Shown: positions 1 to 9,062, counted from the stretch's first letter. The stretch: 64,000 bases of DNA from Deltaproteobacteria bacterium (GCA_002719955.1 PBFW01000008.1:129886-193885), one strand, 5' to 3'. Numbers and translations are program-made. The notes: a model not told the origin generated them from the letters alone.

Positions 1-26
1 TAGAGCGTGCTTTGCTGAGCTTCGTT

Positions 27-1202
27 TCAGCCCCCATCCCCCGCTTCCTCGGAGGCCGGTGGAGTCGCATCTTCGAGGTCGTTTCGGAATCCCTCCGGCA
101 GCATCACCTTCTGACGCCCGCCCTTCTTCCCGCGCTTGACGCGCATCGCGCGTGGTGGGAAATGCAGCTCGGGATTTCCTTCGTCCAGAATCGAGTCCAG
201 CTCTGAGAGTGAATTGATTCGGATCAGCTTGTCGCGCATTCGGGTGCTTCTGGGAAAGCCCTTCGTATACCAGGTAGCATGTTTTCGAAAATCTCGGATT
301 CCGATTCGCTCGCCGCTCCACTCGCATAACGAGTGGGCGTGTTCTCGCATCGTTTCAATCACGGCTCCGAAATTGGGTGGGTTCTCCGGATCGCGTCCAG
401 CGAAGACCGCTGCGAGATCAGCGAAGAGCCAGGGGCGCCCCAGACAACCTCGGCCGACGATGACTCCATCGCATCCGGTCGTACGCATCATCCGTAGAGC
501 ATCCCACGCCTCCCAGATATCACCGTTTCCGAAGACGGGGATCGATGTCAGGGCCTGCTTGAGCTCTCCGATCGCATTCCAATCGGCCTCGCCGTCGTAG
601 AGTTGAGCGGCGGTGCGTGCGTGGAGCGCGACCGCCCGACAGCCTTCGCTCTCGGCGATTCGACCGGCTTCGAGGAAGGTCATCCAGCCGTCCTCGATCC
701 CCATGCGGAATTTGATCGTGATCGGGACCGACCCTGCGTTCCGGACCGCTGCGCGCACGATCGATTGGAGAAGGCGTGGCTTCGCGGGAATCGCGGCGCC
801 CCCGCCGCGGCGGGTCACCTTGCGGACCGGGCAACCGAAATTCATGTCGATATGGTCGACGCGGTCCTCGCCTACGAGAAGCTTCGTCGCCTCCCCGACG
901 TAGTAGGGGTCGACGCCATAGAGCTGGAGGCTTCGCGGGCTTTCGTCGGGATCGAATTCTGCCAGCCGCATCGTTTTTCCGTTGCGTTCGACGAGTGCGC
1001 GGGCCGTGATCATTTCGGAGACGAAGAGGCCTCCGCCAAACTTGCGACAGAGCCGGCGAAAGGGCGCGTTCGTGATCCCGGCCATCGGCGCGAGCACGAT
1101 CGGCGGGTCGGCAGGGATCGGGCCGATCGAAACCGGCGAGAATTCGCCGGGGGCAGCGGGCCGCACATCACGATTGAATTCGCTCACATAGATCGGATCC
1201 AT
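27..1202 (-). CDS. dus: tRNA-dihydrouridine synthase
   Basis: Flavoenzyme that reduces uridine to dihydrouridine in tRNA D-loops in the cytoplasm. The 391-residue product has the Dus TIM-barrel signature: PIVLAPMAGITNAPFRRLC near residue 35, the FVSEMITARAL region, DMNFGCPVRKVTRRGGG carrying the catalytic Cys, KFRMG, LHARTAAQLYDG, and the FMN-phosphate loop GNGDIWEAWDA followed by GVIVGRGCLGRPWLF. The start was set at the ATG encoding MDPIYVSEF. The open frame runs 46 codons further upstream, but that part is Arg/Pro-rich and unlike Dus. The C-terminal helical RNA-binding region is present and ends in a basic stretch plus an acidic tail. It is transcribed away from parE and its stop lies just inside the window. 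Which D position it modifies cannot be told from the sequence. Confidence 0.92.
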   Translation of the reverse strand: MDPIYVSEFNRDVRPAAPGEFSPVSIGPIPADPPIVLAPMAGITNAPFRRLCRKFGGGLFVSEMITARALVERNGKTMRLAEFDPDESPRSLQLYGVDPYYVGEATKLLVGEDRVDHIDMNFGCPVRKVTRRGGGAAIPAKPRLLQSIVRAAVRNAGSVPITIKFRMGIEDGWMTFLEAGRIAESEGCRAVALHARTAAQLYDGEADWNAIGELKQALTSIPVFGNGDIWEAWDALRMMRTTGCDGVIVGRGCLGRPWLFADLAAVFAGRDPENPPNFGAVIETMREHAHSLCEWSGERIGIRDFRKHATWYTKGFPRSTRMRDKLIRINSLSELDSILDEGNPELHFPPRAMRVKRGKKGGRQKVMLPEGFRNDLEDATPPASEEAGDGG

Positions 1203-1693
1203 GGCCGAGGTTGATACCACGGGTGTGGGCGGGGCGGAATCAAAATCCCAAATGAGGCGCTCGGGCCGAGGACGACGAACACACCATCTCGCGGGATCCG
1301 CGCCGGCCCATCCCAGCGACCCGTTGGCCGCCAACCGCATTGTGTGCGTCGAGTAGCCCCGAGGATCAGATCTGCCTCTTCTTCATCCGCACGACGAGGT
1401 TCGCCCCGCCTCTCTTGGCCCCCGGGGATCGCATCGCCTTGCTCGCCGGAGGCTGGGACTCGTGTTCCGCGGCTTGACGATCGCGGCGAATGGCCCACTC
1501 TACGCCGCAATCCCCCCCCACAGACCGCTCCTCGATGAGCGGAAGACCCATCTGTGTTCGCAGCTCGGAGCGGGTACAGCGCGTTTTTGGAGTGGTTCTG
1601 GTGAATCGAGAGTTCAGCCTCGTCTACGCGCCCAGCATCCGGGCGATCGCATTCGGTCGAGCACGTGCCGAAAGAGAGGGGAGCTGAGGCCCC
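1203..1693. other. Divergent intergenic region between dus and parE
   Basis: About 490 bases separating the minus-strand dus start from the plus-strand parE start. Several short open frames exist on both strands, but none has a recognisable domain. They are Arg/Pro/Ser-rich as expected of GC-rich non-coding DNA. It should hold the promoters for both directions. A GGGGAG ribosome-binding site lies about 11 bases before the parE ATG. I see no clear -10/-35 pair or terminator. Confidence 0.5.
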
Positions 1694-3550
1694 ATGGCAG
1701 CCAAAGCGAAGAAAGCCGCCGGCAAGAAGAAGAACGTCGCCTACGACGAGAAGGCGATCCAGACCCTCGACGCGCTCGAACATATCCGGCTTCGCACCGG
1801 CATGTATATCGGCCGACTCGGTGACGGCTCGACGCCCGTCGACGGCATGTACGTGATGCTCAAGGAGGTCGTTGATAATTCGATCGACGAATTCATCATG
1901 GGTGAGGGAAAGAAGATCGAGATCTCGCGTGAAGAGCGGACTATCGAAGTGCGCGATTTCGGGCGCGGGATTCCACTCGGTAAAGTCGTCGACTGTGTCA
2001 GCCAGATCAATACCGGCGGCAAATACAACGACGATGTCTTCCAATTTTCAGTGGGTCTCAACGGCGTCGGGACGAAGGCGGTCAACGCGCTCTCTTCGGA
2101 TTTCGAAGTGCGCAGCGTTCGAGACGGAAAATTCAAGCAAGCCAGCTTCATCCGTGGAAAGCTCAAAAAGGAGAAGGGGGGCAAGTCGAGCGAACCAGAC
2201 GGAACCTTCATCCGCTTCACACCGGACGAGGAGATCTTCGGCAGCTACGAATTTCATGAGCAGTTCATCGAGCACCGTCTCCGCTACTACGCCTATCTCA
2301 ACAGCGGTCTCAAACTCGCCTATACGCCCAAGGGAGGGCGGAAGGAGATCTTTCAGTCAAAGAACGGCCTCAAGGATCTGCTCCTCGATGAATTTGGCGA
2401 GGCACAGCCGCTCTACGAGATTGCGCACGGTGAGGGCGATCGCTTCGAGATGGCTTTCACGCATGGGAACGCCTACGGCGAGTCCTATTTCTCCTTCGTG
2501 AATGGTCAATACACGAACGACGGAGGAACTCATCAGAGCGCCTTTCGAGAGGGGCTGCTCAAGGGTGTCAATGAGTACGCCAAGAAGAGCTACGCGGGGG
2601 AGGATGTCCGCGACGGAATCGTCGCCGCGATCGCGGTGAAGCTTCAGGATCCGGTCTTCGAGAGTCAGACGAAGAACAAGTTGGGGTCGGTGGACGTTCG
2701 GAGTTGGCTCGTGCCGGCGGTGAAAGATCAGGTCATTCGCTGGCTCCACGGGAACAAGAACGAGGCGAAAGTGCTCCTTGAGAAGGTCGCGCTCAACGAG
2801 AAGATCCGGAAGGAACTCTCGGCGATCAAGAAGGATGCGCGGGAACGAGCCAAGAAGGTCGCGATCCGCATTCCGAAGCTGACCGATTGCAAATTCCATT
2901 ACGACGATCCGAAAGCGAAGCGCCGAGAGGATACGATCCTCTTCCTGACGGAAGGCGACTCGGCCGCTGGCGTGATGGTCCCGACGCGTGACGTCTATAC
3001 CCAGGCGATCTATTCGCTCAAGGGCAAGCCGCTCAATTGCTACGGGCTCAAGCGCGACGCGATTTACAAGAACGAAGAGCTCTACAATATCATGCGCGCC
3101 CTCGGGATCGAGGAAAGCATGGACGGTCTCCGTTATAACCGGGTCGTGATCGCGACGGATGCGGACGTCGATGGCATGCATATTCGCAATCTGCTCCTGA
3201 CCTTCTTCCTTCGCTATTTCGAGGATCTCGTCCTGAAAGGCCATGTCTATATTCTCGAGACACCGCTCTTTCGCGTGCGAAACAAGAAGGACACGCGTTA
3301 CTGCTACTCGGAAAAGGAGCGAGACGATGCGATCGAGGAGATCAAGGGACCCGAGGTGACCCGCTTCAAGGGACTCGGCGAGATCAGTCCGAAGGAATTC
3401 GGACAGTTCATTGGCGAGGGAATTCGTCTGGTGCAGGTGAGTGTCGGGTCGATGGGCGAGGTCGAGAAGAGCCTCGATTTCTTCATGGGCAAGAATACGC
3501 CCGCTCGCAAAGATTTCATCGTCGAGAACCTCGCCACGGATGTCCTCTAG
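1694..3550 (+). CDS. parE: DNA topoisomerase IV subunit B (ParE/GyrB family)
   Basis: ATPase subunit of a type IIA topoisomerase. With ParC it decatenates daughter chromosomes. The 618-residue protein has the GHKL ATP site (E58/N62 in EVVDNSIDE, DFGRGIP at 88-94, GLNGVGTKAVNAL at 121-133). The QTK loop is at about 325-327 (SQTKNKLG). The TOPRIM metal residues are EGDSA at 420-424 and DADVDG at 489-494. The wording around TOPRIM (TEGDSAAG...RDVYTQAIYSLKGKPLN) and the overall length resemble the ParE type typical of Bacteroidota and Chlamydiota rather than E. coli ParE or GyrB; this is from memory of the families. The N-terminus is lysine/alanine-rich (AAKAKKAAGKKK). The gene is followed after 67 bases by parC, so the two very likely form an operon. 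Confidence 0.93.
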   Translation: MAAKAKKAAGKKKNVAYDEKAIQTLDALEHIRLRTGMYIGRLGDGSTPVDGMYVMLKEVVDNSIDEFIMGEGKKIEISREERTIEVRDFGRGIPLGKVVDCVSQINTGGKYNDDVFQFSVGLNGVGTKAVNALSSDFEVRSVRDGKFKQASFIRGKLKKEKGGKSSEPDGTFIRFTPDEEIFGSYEFHEQFIEHRLRYYAYLNSGLKLAYTPKGGRKEIFQSKNGLKDLLLDEFGEAQPLYEIAHGEGDRFEMAFTHGNAYGESYFSFVNGQYTNDGGTHQSAFREGLLKGVNEYAKKSYAGEDVRDGIVAAIAVKLQDPVFESQTKNKLGSVDVRSWLVPAVKDQVIRWLHGNKNEAKVLLEKVALNEKIRKELSAIKKDARERAKKVAIRIPKLTDCKFHYDDPKAKRREDTILFLTEGDSAAGVMVPTRDVYTQAIYSLKGKPLNCYGLKRDAIYKNEELYNIMRALGIEESMDGLRYNRVVIATDADVDGMHIRNLLLTFFLRYFEDLVLKGHVYILETPLFRVRNKKDTRYCYSEKERDDAIEEIKGPEVTRFKGLGEISPKEFGQFIGEGIRLVQVSVGSMGEVEKSLDFFMGKNTPARKDFIVENLATDVL

Positions 3551-3617
3551 GGGAGGGGTCTCCTGGAAGAGGCGCCCTTCCATTTGAATTGCCTAACGCC
3601 ATGAGCGGAGAATTTCG

Positions 3618-5642
3618 ATGAGCCAACTCGAATCCTTGATGAAGGAGCACTTCGTCGAGTATGCGAGCTATTTCATTCTCGACCGTGCGATCCCGGAGCT
3701 CCGGGACGGTCTGAAGCCTGTGCAGCGGCGTATCATGCATACGCTATTCAAGATGAACGATGGGCGTTTCCACAAGGTCGCCAATGTCATCGGCGATACC
3801 ATGAAGCTTCATCCACACGGGGACGCGTCGATCGGCGATGCTCTGGTCGTCCTGGCGAACAAGGAATATTTCATCGAGCGGCAGGGCAATTTCGGGAATC
3901 TGCTGACGGGCCACTCCGCGGCGGCCCCGCGCTATATCGAATGTCGGCTGACTGAACTCGCCCTCGAGACGATGTTCCATCCGGCGCTCACGGAATTCGT
4001 ACCCTCTTATGACGGACGGAACGAGGAGCCCGTCGTCTTGCCGACGAAGCTCCCCGTCGTCTTGATGACCGGAGCCGAGGGGATTGCGGTCGGAATGGCG
4101 ACCAAGATCCTGCCGCATAATCTGCCCGAGATCTGGAAGGCGCAGATCGCAATCTTGAAAAAGAAGAAATTCACGCTCTTTCCCGACTTTCAGCAGGGTG
4201 GGTTGATGGATGTCTCCGCCTACGAGGATGGCGCGGGGAAGATCGATCTGCGAGCGAAGATCGAGTCGCGGGATCGCAAGACCGTCGTGATCCGGGAGAT
4301 CCCCTTCGGCACGACGACGGAGGGCTTGATCGCGTCGATCGAGTCCGCTGTCCAGAAGGGACGGGTCAAGATCTCGTCGATCGACGATTTCACCACGGAC
4401 AAGGTCGAGGTCGAACTTTCGATCGCGCGTGGCTCGGACGCGAAAGAAGTCATCCCGCAGCTCTACGCCTACACGGATTGCTCCGTTTCCGTTTCATCGA
4501 ATCTGAACGTGATCGATCAGCGCAAGCCGGTCCAGCTCACCGTCTCGGCGATCGCAAAGGTATTGACCGCGGGGCTGAAGGACGAGCTGACGCGCGAACT
4601 CGAATACGACCGTGAGCAGCTGGTCGATCGCAAGCATTGGCTGACCCTTGAACAGATTTTTGTCGAGAAGCGTGTCTACAAGGATATCGAGAACAAGAAG
4701 ACGTCCGAGGCCGTTCGCAAGGCGGTGTGGGATGGCATGAAGAAGCACAAACGACTCTTCGTGCGACCGATGATCGAAGAGGATGTAGCGCGATTGCTCG
4801 AAGTTCGAATTCGCAGGATCTCCGCCTACGACATCGAGCGGAACCGCAAAGAGATCGACGAGATTGACAAGAAGATCAAGGGCATCGGGCAAAAGCTCAA
4901 GAATATGGTGAAGACGACCGTCGACTATCTCGAGGGCATGATCGGGAAATACGGCGATCAATATCCGCGTCGGACCAAGATCACGGAGATCAAGGCCGTC
5001 GACAAGCGGGCAGTTGCGCGTCAGAACCTCCGGCTTTCCTACGACAAGAAGTCGAGCTTTTTCGGGACCGAGGTACGCGGGGACCAGTTCAAGCTGACCG
5101 TCTCCGAGTTCGAGCATGTCCTGGGGATCGCCCGGGACGGCACCTATCGAGTGATGAGCGCGCCGGAAAAGGTTCTCTTTACCGGTCCGATGATCTACGC
5201 CGAACGATTCGATCCCGACGAGGGCGTCGAGTTCACCGTCGTCTACCGCGACAACAAGAAGATGGCCTTCGCCAAGAAGATCAAGATCGAGAAATTCATC
5301 CGAAATCGCGAATATCGATTGATCAAGGAGAAGGGCGGGCGGGTGGATCTCCTGCTTTCTCCCGATCAGATGGGCTCGGTCCACATGGATTTCGTGCCGG
5401 CGAAGCGGCAGCGCCTGAAGCAGGCCGACTTCGACCTAGCCACCCTCGAAATGACGAGTCCGACCGCGCGCGGTGCGCGGATGGCGCCCAAGCCGGTCGG
5501 CAGAGTGAAGCTGATCTCGGCCGGAGATTCCCCTTCCCCACGAGCCGGTCGAGCGAGCAAGAAGGCTGCAAAGAAGGCGGGCGCGAAATCCGGCGGGCGA
5601 AAATCGGGTGGCTCTTCCGGCGCACAGGGCGATCTCTTCTAG
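3618..5642 (+). CDS. parC: DNA topoisomerase IV subunit A (ParC/GyrA family)
   Basis: Breakage-reunion subunit pairing with the ParE encoded just upstream. The 674-residue product begins MSQLESLMKEHFVEYA and carries the winged-helix catalytic region: DGLKPVQRRIM at 30-40, the QRDR-like stretch KLHPHGDASIGDAL at 63-76, and the active-site Tyr at about 106 in AAAPRYIECRLT. A long coiled-coil tower follows, with many Glu/Lys at about 400-460. Only part of the GyrA-type beta-pinwheel appears after residue 480, consistent with the shorter ParC of this class. The extreme C-terminus is a basic low-complexity tail with ASKKAAKKAG and repeated SGGRKSGG, ending QGDLF. This mirrors the lysine-rich N-terminus of ParE and may be a nonspecific DNA-binding tail (inference). 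Confidence 0.93.
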   Translation: MSQLESLMKEHFVEYASYFILDRAIPELRDGLKPVQRRIMHTLFKMNDGRFHKVANVIGDTMKLHPHGDASIGDALVVLANKEYFIERQGNFGNLLTGHSAAAPRYIECRLTELALETMFHPALTEFVPSYDGRNEEPVVLPTKLPVVLMTGAEGIAVGMATKILPHNLPEIWKAQIAILKKKKFTLFPDFQQGGLMDVSAYEDGAGKIDLRAKIESRDRKTVVIREIPFGTTTEGLIASIESAVQKGRVKISSIDDFTTDKVEVELSIARGSDAKEVIPQLYAYTDCSVSVSSNLNVIDQRKPVQLTVSAIAKVLTAGLKDELTRELEYDREQLVDRKHWLTLEQIFVEKRVYKDIENKKTSEAVRKAVWDGMKKHKRLFVRPMIEEDVARLLEVRIRRISAYDIERNRKEIDEIDKKIKGIGQKLKNMVKTTVDYLEGMIGKYGDQYPRRTKITEIKAVDKRAVARQNLRLSYDKKSSFFGTEVRGDQFKLTVSEFEHVLGIARDGTYRVMSAPEKVLFTGPMIYAERFDPDEGVEFTVVYRDNKKMAFAKKIKIEKFIRNREYRLIKEKGGRVDLLLSPDQMGSVHMDFVPAKRQRLKQADFDLATLEMTSPTARGARMAPKPVGRVKLISAGDSPSPRAGRASKKAAKKAGAKSGGRKSGGSSGAQGDLF

Positions 5643-5704
5643 GCGCGGTCACCACGCGACGGGGAGATTCGTCCTTTCGAAAAGAAGATGAGGGATGGAG
5701 GTTG

Positions 5705-5729
5705 CTATAATTTCTATAGTTCGATAACT
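5705..5729 (+). promoter_or_regulatory. AT-rich promoter/operator of the arsR-arsI unit
   Basis: An abruptly AT-rich stretch in GC-rich DNA just before arsR. It holds a perfect dyad CTATA-N5-TATAG (5705-5719), overlapping a TATAAT -10-like hexamer (5706-5711). A second dyad AGTT-CGAT-AACT lies at 5718-5729. ArsR-type repressors bind such short dyads over their own promoter, so autoregulation is likely. No good Shine-Dalgarno is present between this site and the arsR ATG. Confidence 0.55.
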
Positions 5730-5737
5730 TTACAATT

Positions 5738-6052
5738 ATGGAAAAACAAGATGTCCTTTCGGCCCTCGCCGCGCTGGCGCAGGAGACTCGGCTCGATGTC
5801 TTTCGCAGACTCGTCCAGGCGGGTCTGTCGGGGCTGCCGGCGGGAGAATTGGCCAGCGAGCTGTCGATTTCCCCTGCGACACTCTCCTTCCATCTGAAAG
5901 AACTCCGAAACGCGCGCCTGGTGACGAGTGAGCGGGAGGGGCGCTCGATCCGGTATGCACCGGATTTCTTGGTGATCGGGGCCCTCGTCGCCTACCTCGG
6001 AGAAAATTGCTGCCGCGACACCTGCGGCGGCCCCGCAGCGGCCGCCGGCTAG
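5738..6052 (+). CDS. arsR: ArsR/SmtB-family metalloregulator
   Basis: A 104-residue winged-helix repressor with the ArsR layout: ALAALAQETRLDVFRRLV helix, then GELASELSISPATLSFHLKEL recognition helix-turn-helix at about 35-56, then the wing SEREGRSIRYAP. Cysteines cluster near the C-terminus (ENCCRDTC, about residues 91-97), a place where several ArsR proteins bind As(III) or Sb(III). The gene sits behind an AT-rich dyad and is followed after 105 bases by an ArsI-like enzyme, which supports an arsenical rather than a Zn/Cd inducer. The inducer assignment is inference. No ribosome-binding site is seen before the ATG, so translation may be leaderless or weak. Confidence 0.85.
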   Translation: MEKQDVLSALAALAQETRLDVFRRLVQAGLSGLPAGELASELSISPATLSFHLKELRNARLVTSEREGRSIRYAPDFLVIGALVAYLGENCCRDTCGGPAAAAG

Positions 6053-6157
6053 GCCACGACTCGAGAAGCGGACCGCTGCGGATGCGTCCGTGAATGCTCC
6101 GGAGAGCAAGAACACGCCCGGACATGAACGTCATTGTTGACGAACAAGGAGAACAGC

Positions 6158-6583
6158 ATGCGACTGCAACTCGCCCTCAACGTGAATGATTTGGATCAGG
6201 CCATCGAATTCTACTCGAAGCTCTTCGATACCGAGCCGTCCAAGCGCAAGCCTGGCTACGCGAATTTCGCGGTCGCGGACCCGCCGCTCAAGCTCGTGCT
6301 CTTCGAAGTGAAGGGCGCGGAAGAGCGCTTGAACCATCTCGGTGTCGAGGTCTTCGAAGCGGAGGAGGTGACGGCCGCCACGGAGCGCCTCAAGGAGGCT
6401 GGGCTTGCGGATAGTGTCGAGGATGAATCGACCTGCTGTTATGCGAAGCAGGACAAGGTGTGGGCGGTGGAGCCCCAGGGCCTGCGATGGGAGTATTACC
6501 GCGTGCTCGAGGACAGCGAGACCTTCTTCGAGAAGCAGGTCCCGAAGGCCGAGGAGGGTGCCGCCGCGGGAGGGTGTTGCTAG
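6158..6583 (+). CDS. arsI: ArsI/CadI-type glyoxalase-fold protein (probable C-As lyase)
   Basis: A 141-residue vicinal-oxygen-chelate protein. It begins MRLQLALNVNDLDQAIEFY (first beta-alpha unit with the usual N-D motif), continues with KPGYANFAVADPPLKLVLFE and LNHLGVEVF, and contains the vicinal pair TCCYAKQDKVW at about residues 93-103. ArsI enzymes use that Cys-Cys pair to bind trivalent organoarsenicals and cleave the C-As bond with Fe(II) and O2. The older name CadI (cadmium-induced) applies to the same family. The ATG at 6158 is preceded by AAGGAGAA, so it is preferred over an in-frame TTG 24 bases upstream. The C-terminus ends in AAAGGCC, a further Cys pair. It is likely co-transcribed with arsR. 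No arsC, arsB or acr3 lies nearby. Confidence 0.82.
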   Translation: MRLQLALNVNDLDQAIEFYSKLFDTEPSKRKPGYANFAVADPPLKLVLFEVKGAEERLNHLGVEVFEAEEVTAATERLKEAGLADSVEDESTCCYAKQDKVWAVEPQGLRWEYYRVLEDSETFFEKQVPKAEEGAAAGGCC

Positions 6584-6601
6584 AGCCCTCGGCGAGTCGA
6601 C

Positions 6602-8152
6602 CTAATATTGTCGCCAGCGCCGCTGGATGTGTCGCTGGCGTGTATCGACTTCGCGTCGCCGATCCGAGGGCGTGATGATGCGAGTGTCTTTGGGCAGGAT
6701 ATCGAAAACGTTATCGATCTTGACGGCGAACCGCTCGATCGTCGGCATGTCTTCTCGCGGTGGAGCCTCGCGAAAAATGAAGCGCATCGACATCGTGACC
6801 TTCGGGAGTCCCGTCGTATCCAGCCACCCCGGCGTGCCGGGGTCGCGTTTCGACACGATGTAGTAGCGCGCTCCGTCGGACGCAATCGGATTCTGCGCTC
6901 CGGTCTGGCTGCTCACGTAGTTGGCTTGATCGAGCGACTCCCCCCAGAGATTTCCCAGTTGGAAACCGACGTAGTGGGGTTCGACCGGCGTCCTGACCCG
7001 GAAAATCAGTGCGTCGTCGTCTTCGAGTTCGAAGGTGCCAGCGGAATAGAGCTGGCCGGCGCCTGCGGTACCGGCCGCGATGAAGGGGGGTGAGGGGGTA
7101 TTCAGATCATTCAAGGGGAGGGCGAGTCGGCCGTCTCCGTTTCGATCGCCTTTCACTTCGAGCCCGAGTTCGTGTAGCCGATTCCAGAACTTGATCTGAT
7201 TGCCGAGGCGACGTCCGATCGCGCTCAAATGAAGTCCCATTTCGGCACTCGTTCGGGGCGGTCGCGGCACGCCTCGCATGTCGAGCCGAACGATCTCGAG
7301 TTCGAGTGGGACCTCGTCGTCCCATTCCGAAAAAGTTTCGCGAACATTCAACTGGGTCGCCTCTCGCATGCGATAGGTCGTTGTGCCGAAGGGGGTCGGG
7401 CAGGACGCCTCGGCTCGGCTGGCCAGAAAATATCCTTCATACCCCCTGGGCCTGCGAGCTGCGATGAGAATCTCGAAGCGACCCTCCTCGTCGAGTTCGA
7501 TTCCGAATTGATCGATCGAGTCGAGGGTCTGATTGCGGCAATTCCGCATTTCGGCGAGTTCGCCGGTCTGTCCGACGAGCGCGGTCGTCGTCTGGAAGAT
7601 GGCTACACGTGGGGCACGTGGGCCTCGGCGCCCCCGATCGCTCGTTCGCCATTCGGTCGCGTCGCGGGCACGTCCACGAATCCGGTAGATCCCATCCGCG
7701 TCGATCGACGCTGACAGATAGAGGGTGTCCGGGTTGTCGATCGTCCACTTCGACAACATCCGGACGGAACGCTGGAAATAGGGGAAGTCCGGGTGGCGTT
7801 GGGTCTGGGATTCGATGATGCGGGCGAGATGGCCGAGCAGGTAGCGATAGCCCTCGGCGAGGTTGCGATCCGTCGGGGGCGGCGGGTAATAGGTCGGGTC
7901 CTCGACGGCGCGCCGCGCCTCGTCGAGCCCTTCGAGCAGGTCCACCCAGCCCGTGGTGAGGGCGGCGGGCGCGACCTCGGAGCTCGCGGAGAGTGTGATG
8001 ACCTCTGGGTTCGGCGCGGAGGGGTGATCGTTGGGACGGGCGCATCCGCTCCCGAAGAGGAGCGCGCCCATGATGATCGTGCCCAGCGCAAGAACACGAT
8101 GGGCCAGATGCCTACGGGTCTGGCGAGAGAGATGAGTGGGGCTCTTCATCAT
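6602..8152 (-). CDS. DUF1214-type secreted lipoprotein
   Basis: A 516-residue protein with a lipoprotein signal (basic start, hydrophobic stretch, lipobox LLFGSGC at about residue 36), so it is probably outer-membrane anchored. The body matches the DUF1214 pattern as I know it: NPDTLYLSASIDADGIYRIRG, then near the C-terminus HYVGFQLGNLWGESLDQANY and SKRDPGTPGWLDTTGL followed by VTMSMRFIF. Function is not established for the family. Homologues often lie near lipid, sterol or CoA-ester metabolism genes, which fits the nearby ligase but proves nothing. Start: two adjacent ATGs preceded by AAGGAG. Diverges from the nitroreductase gene across about 200 bases. Confidence 0.8.
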   Translation of the reverse strand: MMKSPTHLSRQTRRHLAHRVLALGTIIMGALLFGSGCARPNDHPSAPNPEVITLSASSEVAPAALTTGWVDLLEGLDEARRAVEDPTYYPPPPTDRNLAEGYRYLLGHLARIIESQTQRHPDFPYFQRSVRMLSKWTIDNPDTLYLSASIDADGIYRIRGRARDATEWRTSDRGRRGPRAPRVAIFQTTTALVGQTGELAEMRNCRNQTLDSIDQFGIELDEEGRFEILIAARRPRGYEGYFLASRAEASCPTPFGTTTYRMREATQLNVRETFSEWDDEVPLELEIVRLDMRGVPRPPRTSAEMGLHLSAIGRRLGNQIKFWNRLHELGLEVKGDRNGDGRLALPLNDLNTPSPPFIAAGTAGAGQLYSAGTFELEDDDALIFRVRTPVEPHYVGFQLGNLWGESLDQANYVSSQTGAQNPIASDGARYYIVSKRDPGTPGWLDTTGLPKVTMSMRFIFREAPPREDMPTIERFAVKIDNVFDILPKDTRIITPSDRRREVDTRQRHIQRRWRQY

Positions 8153-8352
8153 GGCTCCTTGGGGTGGCTCGGATCATCGCCCTGTTTGCCGTGATTTCGT
8201 TCCAGGGGCGGTGGCCCGGCAGCGGGCGCGGCTGTTATCGTGGCTTCGGAAATCGCGAGCGTCAATCGGCGTCGCGAGACCCCGCCCGACCGGAGGCGAT
8301 ACGGTCGCTGGGATGGATCACACTCGATCCCATCAAGTGGAGTGAAAGAATC

Positions 8353-9012
8353 ATGGACGCAATGGAGGCCCTCTACACGACTCGCGCGATGCGCCGGGTC
8401 AAGACCGATCCGATCCCAGAGAGGGTCCAGAAGAAGATTCTCGACGCGGCCATCCGCGCGCCGACCGGTGGGAACACCCAGGGCTGGCGCTTCCTCCTCG
8501 TCGACGATCCCGGTGTGAAGAGTCGGCTCGCTCCGGTTTATCGAGGCTGTATGGAAACGCTCTGGGGATCGATCTACAAGGACCGGATCGACGCTGCCAC
8601 GGCTGCCCCCCAAGAAGAGGAGAGCGTCGAGTTCATGAAGATGTTCAGGTCCGCGAGCCATCTCGCGGAACATTTCGAAGACTACCCCCTCATTCTTTTC
8701 GCCTTCTGTCAGTACGACAACAGTGGAGGGTCGATCTTCCCTGCCGTCTGGAATGCGATGCTCGCGGCGCGTACTGAAGGGGTCGGGAGCGCGCTGACCA
8801 GTGTCTTCTTCTTGCAGTTGGATGATATGCGGAAGATCCTCGGTGTTCCGGACGAGGGCGATTGGCATTTCAGCGCTTGTGTCACCTTCGGCTACCCGAC
8901 GGGCCGATGGGGCGTGGCACCTCGCCGACCGGCCCACGAGGTGTCGTTTCGAAATTCCTGGGATGGCGATCTCGGTTTGAAGATCCCGGAGCCGCTCTTT
9001 TCACTGGATTGA
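8353..9012 (+). CDS. Nitroreductase-family flavoprotein
   Basis: A 219-residue FMN-dependent oxidoreductase of the nitroreductase fold. The start MDAMEALYTTRAMRRVKTD is the typical first helix with Arg residues that hold FMN phosphate. It is followed by IRAPTGGNTQGWRFLLVDDP, then PAVWNAMLAARTEGVGSALTSV in the dimer/FMN region, and GYPTGRWG near the C-terminus. The open frame extends 63 codons upstream with no family resemblance, so the ATG at 8353 is chosen. Substrate is unknown; many Actinobacteria and Proteobacteria use relatives on nitroaromatics, quinones or enones. A HAD hydrolase follows after 50 bases in the same direction. Confidence 0.85.
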   Translation: MDAMEALYTTRAMRRVKTDPIPERVQKKILDAAIRAPTGGNTQGWRFLLVDDPGVKSRLAPVYRGCMETLWGSIYKDRIDAATAAPQEEESVEFMKMFRSASHLAEHFEDYPLILFAFCQYDNSGGSIFPAVWNAMLAARTEGVGSALTSVFFLQLDDMRKILGVPDEGDWHFSACVTFGYPTGRWGVAPRRPAHEVSFRNSWDGDLGLKIPEPLFSLD

Positions 9013-9062
9013 TCCGGCGAGTTTTGGTGGTGTCGCGCAGGATCGAGGAGGTCTCGCATTCG

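Noticed and set aside
1366-1551. 61-codon minus-strand ORF in the dus-parE gap ending in RMKKRQI
   Set aside because: No domain, no clear ribosome-binding site and composition typical of non-coding GC-rich DNA. Conservation would be needed to revive it.
2357-3583. Long minus-strand ORF opposite parE, and similar ones opposite menC/menE, recC and recB/recD
   Set aside because: All are antisense shadows caused by GC-rich third positions. None shows a family motif.
6158-6583. ArsI-like protein as a cadmium-specific CadI
   Set aside because: Cannot be excluded, but pairing with an ArsR bearing a C-terminal Cys cluster and the TCCYA pair fit the organoarsenical enzyme better.
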